The notes beneath the pieces were generated by a model, which was given only the letters and a program-made list of their open reading frames with translations, was not told the origin of the DNA and did no database searches. The translations under genes were made by a program, and so were the position numbers. From Chloroflexota bacterium (GTDB lineage Bacteria > Chloroflexota > Anaerolineae > B4-G1 > SLSP01), in the NCBI GenBank assembly GCA_029555965.1, contig JAKQHY010000218.1:1-37228 (forward strand): a stretch of 37,228 nucleotides of DNA. The letters run 5' to 3'. Shown here piece by piece: positions 16,742 through 25,313 of this stretch (position 1 is its first letter; every line of letters starts with the position of its first letter).

Positions 16742-17058
16742 GTCGCCCCATCGTTCGAGGTCTTGAGGGTGTTTCAGGCCCCAGTGCAGGTGGGCGCCAA
16801 TTCCGGTACGGCTGACCCTGGTGTTATGCCCCCAACGCATGAACGGCGAAAAAGCATCAAAGACCAGTTCCGCGCCGGGGAAACGGTCGCGCAGCGTCAA
16901 CACCAGCGACTTGACCTGCGTTTCTTCAAAATACATAAAGACGCCCTCCGCTAAGAACAAGAAAGGGCGTCGAGCATGCACGCTCACCGTTTCCAGCCAG
17001 GCGCTCTCAAGCACTGAGCAAGCCAGGAAATGATGATGCTCCCCTTCGCCGCCCACTA

Positions 17059-17130
17059 GTGGGTCATTTGGCGCGTTTATCGCCATTTCTCAAGCGTAAA
17101 CAATGGCGATTTTCGTGACGACCGACCCAC
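17059..17130. mobile_element. 72-bp MITE with TA target duplication (IS630/Tc1-like)
   Basis: The element begins GTGGGTC and ends GACCCAC, a perfect 7-bp terminal inverted repeat that continues imperfectly to about 28 bp, including ATCGCCATT and its complement. It is flanked on both sides by TA inside CTAG, the preferred target and duplication of IS630-type transposases. It has no coding capacity. Removing it and one TA restores the methyltransferase reading frame (AAG CTA GTG GGC GGC GAA). Confidence 0.8.
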
Positions 17131-17540
17131 TAGCTTTCGTCGGATCTCGATGACTTCTGGCAAATCCAGGTCGTACCACTCCACCCGGCTGTTGTCTGGC
17201 TGCTCAGAGCAGACACGTTCGAAGCGCGTATCAAGGCCGCAGCCGATGTGAACCACCACCGCATCCGGGTGGCGCGCCAGGAAATCCTGGGCGAAGCGGT
17301 CGAATTCGCGGCCTTTCAGGATCATAAGGGCACGGCTGAAATCATCGGTCAGGGCCAATGTCTTCTGCAAGGATTCCTGATCTAACTGGCGGACCAGCGC
17401 CTCGGCTCTCTCGTCTTTCACAAGGGCGTCGGGGCGTTGTGATTCCATGGCGCGGATGTAGAGGGTAATGAGCAAGGTACCAGCAACACCGTTCAGATTT
17501 TCATAAGGTGTCTCAGACATAGTATCCTCTTCAAAAGCTA

Positions 17541-18386
17541 TTATTCCTTGCCTTGTGCTCTTTCTACCCGCTTGGCGACCGGCTTGAGCACCATATTGAC
17601 CGTGATCTTGTCCACCAGCCCCGGCGCGATCACTCTCAGCCAGACGGCCAACCAGCCAGGCCCCATCAGCACTTCACGTTTGCGTCTGGTCGCGGCCTTG
17701 AGGGTGATGGTCGCACACTGATCGGCAGTCATCGTTTTCTCGTTATAGATGGCGCGACCCTGCGGGCCTCTTGGCGCGCCGTCCTTGTCCATCAGCCGCT
17801 CGTGGAACTCGGTTGCCACCCAGTAGGGACAGATCAGCGTCACACTGACGCCGGCTGAAGCCAGTTCCATGCGCAGCGAATCGGAGAAGCCGTGTACGGC
17901 ATACTTGCTGGCGATGTAGTTGGTGTTGTAGGGAAGAGGAGATTTGCCACCCAGACTGGAGATGTTGACGATGCGCCCCTGCGTTTGCTTGAGGTATTTC
18001 ACTGCATAGTAAGTGCAGTACACAGTGCCACAGAAATTGACATCCATCACCCGTTTGAATATGGTGAGATCGGGCAACTCTTCCAGCAGTCCGGTTGCGC
18101 CGATGCCGGCATTGTTGATCAGCACATCCAGACGGCCAAACTCGGCCACGGCGCGTTCGATCAGAGCCTTACATTGAGTCTCGTCGGTGACATCGGTGGG
18201 CACGGCGATGGCTTTGCCGCCGCGTTGACGGCACTCCTCCGCCAGCGCGTCGAGGCGCTGGGCGTCGCGGGCCGCCAGCGCGATCCACGCGCCTTGATCG
18301 GCCAGCCGCAGCGCCAGCGCCCGTCCAATCCCGGACGACGCGCCGGTGACGATGACAGCTTTGTCTTGATAGGATTTGTCGCGCAT
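17541..18386 (-). CDS. Short-chain dehydrogenase/reductase
   Basis: A 281-aa classical SDR: TGASSGIG nucleotide site (residues 14-21), NNAG, the catalytic Ser in NISSLGG and the YxxxK pair in NYIASKYA. These residues are intact, so it should be an active NAD(P)(H)-dependent oxidoreductase. A C-terminal extension with hydrophobic LAVWLRVIAPGLV may associate with the membrane, as in SDRs acting on lipids or retinol-like substrates. It is the first gene of the tight run toward the broken methyltransferase (20-bp gap) and follows the exporter ATPase by 44 bp. The substrate is unknown. Confidence 0.9.
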   Translation of the reverse strand: MRDKSYQDKAVIVTGASSGIGRALALRLADQGAWIALAARDAQRLDALAEECRQRGGKAIAVPTDVTDETQCKALIERAVAEFGRLDVLINNAGIGATGLLEELPDLTIFKRVMDVNFCGTVYCTYYAVKYLKQTQGRIVNISSLGGKSPLPYNTNYIASKYAVHGFSDSLRMELASAGVSVTLICPYWVATEFHERLMDKDGAPRGPQGRAIYNEKTMTADQCATITLKAATRRKREVLMGPGWLAVWLRVIAPGLVDKITVNMVLKPVAKRVERAQGKE

Positions 18387-18430
18387 AGTGTATCCAGCCT
18401 TTCACGCCTCTTTGAGGCGATAGTGGGAAA

Positions 18431-19249
18431 TTAGTGCGTCAAGAGTTGCGATACTGCCGCTTCTACCCCATTGGATTTGACCCACGCCAGAGCGCCGTCA
18501 TCCCCTGCCAGGAACGCTTGCCCCAGCCCGGAGTGACGGAATTCTTTCAGGTCCTCCTCGAAAGGATGCCCCACGCGATAATCGTCGCTCACTTTGCCGT
18601 CGCGCATTACGAGGATGCGGTTGGTCTGGCGGGCGACGGACGGGTCGTGGGTGACGATGATGATGGTAGTGGTCAATTCGCCATTGAGCCGGCGCAGCAA
18701 TGCGATCACGTCTGCGCCGCTTTGGGAATCGAGGTTGCCCGTCGGCTCGTCGGCGAGGATCAACGCTGGCTGATTCGCCAACGCGCGCGCAATCGCCACC
18801 CGCTGCCGCTGCCCGCCGGAAAGCTGGCTTGGCAGGTGGCCCATCCGGTCGGCGAGGCCCACCAGGCCCAGCAACTCCCGCGCGCGCTTGCGGCGCTTCC
18901 CTGCACTGGCGACCTGACCCATCAGCGGCGTTTCGACGTTTTCCAGCGCGTTGAGGGTGGGAATCAGGTTGTGCATCTGAAAGACGAAGCCTACCGTCTT
19001 CGCGCGGAAGCGATCCAGGTTGCGCACGCGGCGCAGCTCCTGCCCGTTGATGAACACCTGCCCCCGTGTAGGCCGATCCAGCGCGCCAAGCATGTTAAGC
19101 AGCGTGGACTTCCCCGACCCCGACGGCCCCATCACCGCCAAAAATTCGCCGCACGCCACCTGGAGGCTCACGCCATCCAGCGCGCGCACCTGATCGCCGT
19201 CGCCATAAATTTTCGTCAAATCGCGGGTTTCGATGAGAATTTCAGTCAT
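18431..19249 (-). CDS. ABC exporter ATPase (LolD/MacB type)
   Basis: A 272-aa ATPase with Walker [10 protein letters not shown] (41-49), Q-loop region [18 protein letters not shown], signature [15 protein letters not shown], Walker [14 protein letters not shown] and H-loop VTHD. The NLDS context and sequence type are those of the MacB/LolD/FtsE subfamily. With the permease and adaptor genes upstream it should form a MacB-like tripartite exporter that uses ATP for mechanotransmission, not direct transport. It has about 40 extra C-terminal residues. It follows the permease gene after 112 bp filled with tandem repeats. The exported substrate is unknown. Confidence 0.93.
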   Translation of the reverse strand: MTEILIETRDLTKIYGDGDQVRALDGVSLQVACGEFLAVMGPSGSGKSTLLNMLGALDRPTRGQVFINGQELRRVRNLDRFRAKTVGFVFQMHNLIPTLNALENVETPLMGQVASAGKRRKRARELLGLVGLADRMGHLPSQLSGGQRQRVAIARALANQPALILADEPTGNLDSQSGADVIALLRRLNGELTTTIIIVTHDPSVARQTNRILVMRDGKVSDDYRVGHPFEEDLKEFRHSGLGQAFLAGDDGALAWVKSNGVEAAVSQLLTH

Positions 19250-19260
19250 AAGCCCCCCGG

Positions 19261-19363
19261 AAATCAGAAATGAGAAATCAGAAATGAGAAATGAGAAAAT
19301 GGCGGATAATATTCGTAATTCGTAATTCGTAATTCGTTGATCCGCCGATCCACTGATCCGCTC
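19261..19363. repeat. Heptanucleotide and octanucleotide repeat clusters between exporter permease and ATPase genes
   Basis: Five AAATCAG/AAATGAG units (19261-19295), four ATTCGTA units (19311-19338) and three GATCC-type octamers (19339-19362) follow each other and run into the stop codon of the permease gene. Confidence 0.85.
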
Positions 19364-21593
19364 ACTCGTACCGCAGCGCCTCCACCGGCTGCAAGTTCGA
19401 CGCGCGCCACGCGGGGTAGACGCCGCCGACGATGCCCAGGATGAACGCGGTGGCGAAGGCCTGGAGGAACAGGTCGGGGGTGTAGGTCAGGCGCATGAAG
19501 CCTGCCACTGCCGGGCTGAGGTTGATGAGGTAGCCCAGCGCGATCCCCACCACGGTTCCCACCACGCCGCCGAGCAAGCTCAGGACGACCGACTCGCGCA
19601 CGATCATGCCCAGGATGCGCCCTTTGCTCCAACCGAGCGCGCGCAGCACCCCGATTTCGCGCGTGCGCTCAAAGACGCTCATCACCATCGTGTTCGCCAT
19701 CCCCAGGCCGCCCACGACGAGCGCCATCAGCGCAATAGCCCACGTCATCGCTTTCATCATCTGCAAGTCGCTGAGGCCTTCGGCGAACTCGCTGGCGCGG
19801 GAGAGAGTTACATCCGGGAAGCGCGCCTCGATGTCGCGCTGGATGGCGTCGGCCTGATCGAGGTCTTGCACCCAGACCGCCACGAAACTGACTTTGTGTG
19901 CCTGCCCAAAGAGCTTTTGCGCGTCGCGCAGGCTGATGACGCAGCCGCCATCCTGAAACGGCACGCCCGTTTCGTAGATGCCCACGATTTTGAACGCCTG
20001 CCCGAACAGGCGCATGGTCTGTCCCACCTCTTTATCCAGGTTCTCCGCCGCTACCCGCCCAAGTAGCATCTGCCGGTTGGTGGCGAGCTCGCCTCCCTCA
20101 ATCACCGTGAAGCCGCGAATGCCCATGCTGCGCGGCTGGTAGCCAAAGATAATGAAGAAAGGTAAGTTTTCCATCGTCGTGTAGCCCATGAAAAGCCCCT
20201 CGGCGGCCTGGACGCCGGGCAAAGCCGCGATGCGCCGCACCGTTCCTTCATCCACGCGGCTGACATCGGCCGAGGAGTCGCGCTGTCCGCCGACGAGCTG
20301 CGCGTCCACCCCCACCGCAATCCCGGTGACAGCGTCCATCATCCCCGTGCCCATCGCGCCGAGCAGGATCATCGCCATCATCGCAATGCCGATGCCGATG
20401 ACGGTGAGGAGTGTGCGAACCGGCTGGCGCATGATGTTGCGGAACGCAGAAGAGCGCGTGTGATGCGTTGCGGACGTCCGCGCGCCTTCGTAACGCATCG
20501 CTTCGGCAGGTTGCAGACGCGACGCACGCCACGCGGGCAGTCCGCCGCCGATCAGCCCCAGACCCAAAGCCACAGCGCCCCCTTGGGCGAGGAGCAAAGG
20601 AGAAAGGGTCACGCTGATGAACGTGCCGTATGCCGGGGTGCTTTCCAGACCGCGCATCCCCAACAACCCCAAAAGGATACCGAGGCCGCCGCCGATGAGG
20701 CTCAACACAAAGGATTCGCCCAAGATCATCCGCAGCACGCGGCCCGGTCGCCAACCCACCGCGCGCAGCACGCCGATTTCGCGCGTGCGCTCGAAAACAC
20801 TCATCAACATCGTGTTCATCACGCCCACGCCGCCAATGAGAACGGCGACAAACGACACCACCCAGGTGAAAACGGAGACATATTTCAGCATATCCTGCTG
20901 GTCTGCGAAATCAGCGGAACGTGACACGGTGAGATCATCGAAGCGCCGCTCGATGCGCGCACGCAACTGATCTTGATCGGCCTCCGGGCGCAGTTTGAGC
21001 AAGAAGGCGTTGACTTGATGCGGCTTGTTGGCGACTTGTTGCGCGTCTTCCAGCAAAACGACGGCGGCCCCGTCCTCGAAAGGTTCGCCCGTCTCATAAA
21101 TGCCGACGATGCGGTAAGTGGTGACGCCGATCCGGAACGAGTCGCCCACGTGCTTATCGAGGTCATCTGCCGCGCTGCGTCCCAGAAGGAGCGGCCGCCC
21201 CACCCGCCTGCCTCCGCGCTGGCCAAGGGTCGTGCCGTCTACAATCTTGAAATGCTCCATGGCAAAGCTGTCAGGGTCGTAGCCGTAGACGATGAAAAAG
21301 GAAGAATTGTCCGTCGCAGCGTAGGTGTAAACCATCTCCGCAATTTGCGCTATATCGGAGAAGCCCGCCAGCACGGGGCGCACATCCTGATTGACCGCGC
21401 TGAACGCAATGTCCAGCGCGTCCTCTTGCACCACCAGCAAATCGGCGCCGCTGCCGCCGGCGATGGCGCGATAGCCCTGGATGAAGCCCTCCGCCAGCGC
21501 GCCCAACGCCACAACGGCGGCCACGCCAATCGCAATGCCCAGCGTGGTCAGCAAGGTGCGGATTTTACGTCCCAGCAAGTTCTTGAGAAGCAT
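19362..21593 (-). CDS. ABC exporter permease with duplicated MacB/FtsX domains
   Basis: A 743-aa permease made of two similar halves (about 1-375 and 376-743). Each has an N-terminal membrane helix (RKIRTLLTTLGIAIGV; QPVRTLLTVIGIGIAM), a MacB-type periplasmic domain and an FtsX domain with three helices. MSVFERTREIGVLRA occurs in both, as do PAWRASRLQPAEAMRYE and PAWRASNLQPVEALRYE. The ordinary family is a single half acting as a dimer, so this is a fused tandem duplication that makes the dimer in one chain. The ATG at 21593 has AGGAG 12 bp upstream; an in-frame ATG at 21626 cannot be excluded. It is transcribed after the adaptor gene and before the ATPase gene. Confidence 0.92.
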   Translation of the reverse strand: MLLKNLLGRKIRTLLTTLGIAIGVAAVVALGALAEGFIQGYRAIAGGSGADLLVVQEDALDIAFSAVNQDVRPVLAGFSDIAQIAEMVYTYAATDNSSFFIVYGYDPDSFAMEHFKIVDGTTLGQRGGRRVGRPLLLGRSAADDLDKHVGDSFRIGVTTYRIVGIYETGEPFEDGAAVVLLEDAQQVANKPHQVNAFLLKLRPEADQDQLRARIERRFDDLTVSRSADFADQQDMLKYVSVFTWVVSFVAVLIGGVGVMNTMLMSVFERTREIGVLRAVGWRPGRVLRMILGESFVLSLIGGGLGILLGLLGMRGLESTPAYGTFISVTLSPLLLAQGGAVALGLGLIGGGLPAWRASRLQPAEAMRYEGARTSATHHTRSSAFRNIMRQPVRTLLTVIGIGIAMMAMILLGAMGTGMMDAVTGIAVGVDAQLVGGQRDSSADVSRVDEGTVRRIAALPGVQAAEGLFMGYTTMENLPFFIIFGYQPRSMGIRGFTVIEGGELATNRQMLLGRVAAENLDKEVGQTMRLFGQAFKIVGIYETGVPFQDGGCVISLRDAQKLFGQAHKVSFVAVWVQDLDQADAIQRDIEARFPDVTLSRASEFAEGLSDLQMMKAMTWAIALMALVVGGLGMANTMVMSVFERTREIGVLRALGWSKGRILGMIVRESVVLSLLGGVVGTVVGIALGYLINLSPAVAGFMRLTYTPDLFLQAFATAFILGIVGGVYPAWRASNLQPVEALRYE

Positions 21594-21621
21594 CGTACTC
21601 GGTCGCTCCTGTGAAAATAAC

Positions 21622-21681
21622 CTCAACGGATTGAACGGATTAAACGGAAATTGTCCGTTAGATTCCGTTGAATCCGTTGAG
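21622..21681. repeat. Nonanucleotide repeat palindrome upstream of the permease gene
   Basis: CTCAACGGATTGAACGGATT is followed by AAACGGA and, after a short loop, by the complementary arm ending CCGTTGAATCCGTTGAG. Each arm is a run of 9-bp units (AACGGATTG-like). A near-identical copy flanks the other side of the adaptor gene at 22913. Confidence 0.85.
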
Positions 21682-21698
21682 AAATTTTTGTCCTTGGG

Positions 21699-22895
21699 TT
21701 ACGGCTGGACTGTGATGTCCACAAACGCTGTCATGCCCCACCGCAAGTCGGGTTCGGGGGTGTCCAGCTCGATGACGACGGTGTAATTGACGCCCCCGCC
21801 CCCGGTTTCCGCCATCGGCGCAATGCGCGTCACGCGCCCGTTGAAGAGGCGGTCGGGGAAGGCGTCACAGCTCAGCACTGCCGCCTGTCCCTCCATGATT
21901 CGGGCGACGTCAATCTCGTCGAGGTCGGTGGTCTCCACGCGCAGCGTGGTCAAGTCGCCGAGCGTGATCAGCGGCATCCCCGGCGCGACGAATTCGCCGA
22001 GCCGCACATCCACCTGGCCGACTACGCCCGCGATGGGCGCGCGGACTTCGGTGCGCGTCAGCGCGACTTTCGCTGCGTCGAGCTGCGCCTGCGCCTGCGT
22101 CACCGCCGCCTCGGCTACGGCAACGACTTCGGGCGCGACGTCGGCTTTGAGTTGGGCCAGTTGCGCCGCTGCCACCTCGCGCTGCGCTGTCGCCACGGCG
22201 ACGGCCGCGTCCGCGATGTGCACCTGTGCGTACCGCCCGCTTTGCAGCGCCTTGAGTTGCGCCTGCGCCGCCGCTAGTTGCGTGTCCGCGGCATTGAGCG
22301 CGAAGCGCGCCTGCTCCTCGTATGTGCCCAACAGCGGGCAGACTTCCCGGCCCTCCACCGTGACACATTTCATCGTGTCGTCGTGATGCTGACGGGCCAC
22401 CAGTTGCTCGGCCTGCGCGGCGGCGATGGCAGCTTCGGCGGCGGCGATTTGCGCATCCCACGAGCCATCCCACAACTGCGCGCGTTGCGCCAGGGCCTGC
22501 GAGATGACCGCGGTGGCAGCGGTGATTTGGGTTTCCGCCACCGCGATGGCCTCCGCGTTTGGTTTGAGCTGGACTTGGGCCACCTGCGCTTTGGCGGCCT
22601 GCACGGCGGCCTCGGCCTGCTGGATTGCCAGCCGCGCGTCGGCGTCGTCGAAGCGCACCAGCACGTCGCCCGCCGCCACCTCGTCGCCAACCTCGACCTG
22701 GACGGCGACGACCATGCCGCCCGTCTGCGCGCCTGCCGTCGTCCACATCGCCGGCATCACCTTTCCCGTGACCGAGACGTTGGTCGTGAGGTCTTCCCCG
22801 GCTACCGGCGTCGGCGTCGGGGTCGGCGTCGGTGTGCAGCCCACCAGAATCAGCATGATAACCAGCATAGACGTGAAGAGTGCTCGTTTCATCAT
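21699..22895 (-). CDS. Membrane-fusion (adaptor) lipoprotein of the MacB-type exporter
   Basis: A 398-aa HlyD/MacA-type adaptor. It begins with a lipoprotein signal (LVGC) and a TPTPTPTP linker. The lipoyl half-motif VQVEVGDEVAAGDVLVRFDD leads into a long alanine/glutamine-rich coiled-coil hairpin (about 90-255), then the second lipoyl half (EVRAPIAGVVGQVDVRLGEF) and a beta-barrel region. It should link the permease to the cell envelope. The hairpin contains an unusual Cys-bearing insert (CVTVEGREVCPLLG) near residue 190. It is the first gene of the exporter operon; GGAGGG precedes the start. Confidence 0.92.
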   Translation of the reverse strand: MMKRALFTSMLVIMLILVGCTPTPTPTPTPVAGEDLTTNVSVTGKVMPAMWTTAGAQTGGMVVAVQVEVGDEVAAGDVLVRFDDADARLAIQQAEAAVQAAKAQVAQVQLKPNAEAIAVAETQITAATAVISQALAQRAQLWDGSWDAQIAAAEAAIAAAQAEQLVARQHHDDTMKCVTVEGREVCPLLGTYEEQARFALNAADTQLAAAQAQLKALQSGRYAQVHIADAAVAVATAQREVAAAQLAQLKADVAPEVVAVAEAAVTQAQAQLDAAKVALTRTEVRAPIAGVVGQVDVRLGEFVAPGMPLITLGDLTTLRVETTDLDEIDVARIMEGQAAVLSCDAFPDRLFNGRVTRIAPMAETGGGGVNYTVVIELDTPEPDLRWGMTAFVDITVQP

Positions 22896-22912
22896 CCATC
22901 CCTCCGAAATTT

Positions 22913-22973
22913 CTCAACGGATTGAACGGATTAAACGGAAAGATGTCCGTTAAATTCCGTTGAATCCGTTGAG
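22913..22973. repeat. Nonanucleotide repeat palindrome upstream of the adaptor gene
   Basis: Second full copy of the CTCAACGGATTGAACGG palindrome, starting 17 bp before the adaptor start codon. It differs from the copy at 21622 only in the loop and one or two arm positions. Confidence 0.85.
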
Positions 22974-22981
22974 AAAGTTTT

Positions 22982-23037
22982 TTTTCATCCAACCGCTGCT
23001 GAACCGCAGGTTAATGGGTAATTCTTCTGAAAATAGT
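22982..23037. repeat. Dispersed repeat, TCCAACCGCTG family, copy 1
   Basis: TTTTCATCCAACCGCTGCTG through TTAATG and CTGAAAATAGT is almost identical to 26255-26310; a shorter copy is at 29226-29256. It directly follows the palindrome at 22913. The rest of the gap to 23133 holds GATAGTCG-type short repeats and no gene. Confidence 0.7.
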
Positions 23038-23133
23038 TTGATAGTCGTCGGTCAGATAGTCACATGATCAAAAAACTTTGCATTTGAATGGCGTAATGGG
23101 AATGTGCCGGGTATGGAGCACGCGAATTTCAAT

Positions 23134-23790
23134 TCATGCCGGCCCAACCGGTTTGCGGAAGTTGAGCGTGTAATTCCACCAGTTGCCATAGCGCGCGGCG
23201 ACCTCAAAACCGGCAGCCGTGGCCCAAGCAATGGTGGTGGCGCGGCGGGGATAGTCGGGATCGAGGAATTCCTCGGTCATTGAGACGACGCCGCCCGGCT
23301 TGAGCACGCGGTAGACCTCGCGCAGCGCCCGCACGGGGTCGGGGATTTCGGGCAGCACGGTGACGAGGTAGGCGCGATCCACGCTGGCGTCCGGCAGCGG
23401 TAGTTCGTAGGCGCTGGCGACGTGGGTTTCCACGTTGGTGATGCCGGCAGCCTTGACCCGCGCCTCCACCTGGGCGATCATCCCCGGCTGGATGTCCACG
23501 GCGATCAGCCGGCCTGTCGGCCCCACCTGCCGCGCCGCATCCACGGTGAACGCGCCCGGTCCAGGGCCAAGCTCCAGCACCGTCTCGCCCGCGCGCAGCC
23601 CCGCCCGGTCGAGCGCGTGGCGCACATCCCAACGGCGGAGAGGATTGTCCACAATCCAACTCCACGAAGTGGGGCATGGCTCGCCACGCCCCTTTTTCAA
23701 CTGAAGAATGAGCTTGAGCAATACGAGCCAGAAGAACAGCAGCCCGCCCACGATTAACAGCGTCGTCCATAGAATGTTTTGCTTTTTCAT
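23134..23790 (-). CDS. Class I SAM methyltransferase with N-terminal membrane anchor
   Basis: A 218-aa protein with one N-terminal membrane helix (TLLIVGGLLFFWLVLLKLIL, residues about 10-29), then a class I methyltransferase domain: LELGPGPGAFT (motif I), AVDIQPGM (motif II), DRAYLVTVLPEIPDP and RVLKPGGVVSMTE. It is UbiE-like in layout, but the substrate is unknown. GGAGGAA precedes the start. It follows another anchored methyltransferase gene on the same strand by about 80 bp; transcription of the two is probably shared. Confidence 0.9.
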   Translation of the reverse strand: MKKQNILWTTLLIVGGLLFFWLVLLKLILQLKKGRGEPCPTSWSWIVDNPLRRWDVRHALDRAGLRAGETVLELGPGPGAFTVDAARQVGPTGRLIAVDIQPGMIAQVEARVKAAGITNVETHVASAYELPLPDASVDRAYLVTVLPEIPDPVRALREVYRVLKPGGVVSMTEEFLDPDYPRRATTIAWATAAGFEVAARYGNWWNYTLNFRKPVGPA

Positions 23791-23871
23791 CGTTCCTCCA
23801 TGAAAGGTCTGATAGGTGTTAGTCAGATAGTCGGGTCGTTATTTCAGCGGTGAGATTGGCCGAGTTCTGCT

Positions 23872-24816
23872 TCAGCGCTTATCTTTCCGCGCTGAAGCGT
23901 AGCCAAACCAACCGCTGCCGGGCAGTGACCAGGCGTATTCGGTGTAACCAAGTGCGGTCAACTGTTCACCCAAATCAACCAATGGCACAAAATGCAGGGC
24001 GAATTTTTGTTTTAACCACCGCTTGAGGCTGGCGCGGGGATCGTCTGGGCCTTCGGCGAAGGTGCTGGTCGCCAACACCGCGCCCGGCGCGCTGACGCGG
24101 GCGATTTCGCGCAAGGCCTGGGGCAGATCGGGGAACTGGTGGAAGCCGCCGGAGCAGTTGACTTTGTGCAGCGCCTCATCGGCGAAGGGCAAATGGTGCG
24201 CGTCGCCGTGGATCAGCATCACGTTGTCCAGTCCCCAACACTTGACGTGATACACGGCCCGCCGGAGCATCGCCAGCGAGTAGTCCAACCCGATGACCAA
24301 CCCCTCCGCCCCGGCGCGCTTAGCCCATTCCACCGTGAAGTTGCCTTGCCCACACGCCAGGTCCAGCAGCACGTCGCCGGCCTGCACCCGGAGCGTTTGC
24401 TGCGCCTCCGCCGCTTCGACGGCGAAATCCGGCGAATTGAACGCGCGGGTGAGTGTTTGGCGGAAGCGGTCATAGGCCCAGGCGGTGAAGGGGGTATCGA
24501 GCGCCTGCTGTGTGAAGGTCTTGTCCGGCGGCGCCTCCAACAGATAGAGAATCCCGTCGCGGTAGGGATAGACGCGCCCCGTCACAGGGCAGCACAACCC
24601 TGATCCATCGGCCAACACTTCCGGCGCTTGTTCCGGCGAGGTGGGCAGGCGCAGCTTCGGCGCCGCCTGCGCCAAGAGCCGCCGCGCCTGTGCTTCTGGT
24701 ATGGCGTCCGGTTTCAGTACCGCCTGCTGCGATTGTTTCCAGGCCCAATAAGCGCTGACCGCGCTCAGGCTCAACAGCAATGCCCCAATCTTTCTGGATT
24801 TCTTCTTTGCCATCAT
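23872..24816 (-). CDS. Methyltransferase with membrane anchor and Trm112-like zinc-ribbon remnant
   Basis: A 314-aa protein. An N-terminal helix (IGALLLSLSAVSAYWAW) anchors it. A Trm112-like segment follows (LCCPVTGRVYPYRDGILYLL), and then a methyltransferase_11 domain with LDLACGQGNFTVEW, GLDYSLAML and a motif-IV-like HGDAHHLPFADEA. Similar layouts occur in bacterial methyltransferases acting on lipids or menaquinone-like quinones; the substrate here is not known. I chose the ATG at 24816 after AAGGGGG; the next codon is also ATG. It is the first gene of the anchored pair, and its upstream region (24817-25313) is full of repeats. Confidence 0.88.
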   Translation of the reverse strand: MMAKKKSRKIGALLLSLSAVSAYWAWKQSQQAVLKPDAIPEAQARRLLAQAAPKLRLPTSPEQAPEVLADGSGLCCPVTGRVYPYRDGILYLLEAPPDKTFTQQALDTPFTAWAYDRFRQTLTRAFNSPDFAVEAAEAQQTLRVQAGDVLLDLACGQGNFTVEWAKRAGAEGLVIGLDYSLAMLRRAVYHVKCWGLDNVMLIHGDAHHLPFADEALHKVNCSGGFHQFPDLPQALREIARVSAPGAVLATSTFAEGPDDPRASLKRWLKQKFALHFVPLVDLGEQLTALGYTEYAWSLPGSGWFGYASARKDKR

Positions 24817-25102
24817 TTCCCCCTTCAATGAGTTTTTTGAATCTACTGATATTCTACTATATTGTGAAATTTTAGTCAATACAGAAACTTGATAAATTTA
24901 CGCGCAATATTAGCCGTTTTGAATTAAACACAATGTAGCGGCTCAGGCAGGTATTTTTTACCGCTGAGGTCGCTAAGGCCGCAGAGAAAATATAAAAAAT
25001 CTCCGCACGCTTTGCGAACTCTGCGGTGAGATTCTGTCCTTGGGTGAGCAGTTACAACGATATGGGCTGTTAGGGGGCGCCCGGAATGATTTCCCAAATA
25101 GC

Positions 25103-25157
25103 GCTGTGGCCGGTCTCTAACCGCACCACTATGGGTGCAGGGGAGACCGACCACAGC
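25103..25157. repeat. Long inverted repeat hairpin
   Basis: GCTGTGGCCGGTCTC (25103-25117) pairs with 25143-25157 with one mismatch; an inner stem, CCGCACC with GGTGCAG, closes the loop. It has no T-run. Upstream, 24930-25045 holds degenerate CGCAGAG-type short repeats in both orientations. I see no gene in 24817-25313. Confidence 0.75.
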
Positions 25158-25172
25158 GAGAAGTTTATATTT

Positions 25173-25295
25173 CAAGACTTACGCAAACCAGTGCAAGTTT
25201 ACTGTAGAGTACGCAGAGGTAGCAGAGATTTTTATAGGGTCTCAGCGCCCTCAGCGTGCTCTGCGGTGCAAAAAGAACTGTCCTTGCGTAAGTCC
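25173..25295. mobile_element. About 123-bp MITE-like element
   Basis: GACTTACGCAA (25176-25186) and its exact complement TTGCGTAAGTC (25284-25294) bound a non-coding core. TATATTT occurs immediately outside both ends (25166-25172 and 25296-25302), consistent with a target duplication. The core contains CGCAGAG/CTCTGCG inverted short repeats. Confidence 0.6.
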
Positions 25296-25313
25296 TATAT
25301 TTTTTATAGGCGC

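Larger units (their letters stand above)
16592..17520 (-). pseudogene. LCMT-type methyltransferase gene split by a small transposable element
   Basis: The first part (17520 down to about 17130) encodes MSETPYENLNGVAG through HIGCGLDTRFER and EIRRKLVG. The second part (from about 17055 to 16592) resumes with GEGEHHHFLACSVLESAW, then LAEGVFMYF and the C-terminus. The intact paralogue at 12954-14096 shows these parts are contiguous in the family (IELRRKLLDET...). Between them lies a 72-bp inverted-repeat element plus a 2-bp target duplication; the 74 added bases shift the frame and introduce TAA about 25 codons in. The protein is split after the SAM motif, so it should be inactive. The second half also contains a DPSASLRTG stretch encoded by a dispersed repeat. 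The start has GAGG upstream. Confidence 0.9.

Noticed and set aside
17077..17520. Short methyltransferase as a functional gene of its own
   Set aside because: It stops inside the inserted element and lacks the second half of the fold.
21910..22992. 360-codon minus-strand ORF overlapping the adaptor lipoprotein
   Set aside because: Same strand but another frame; it is Arg/Gly-rich and has no domains, while the adaptor frame has a clear lipobox and lipoyl motifs.
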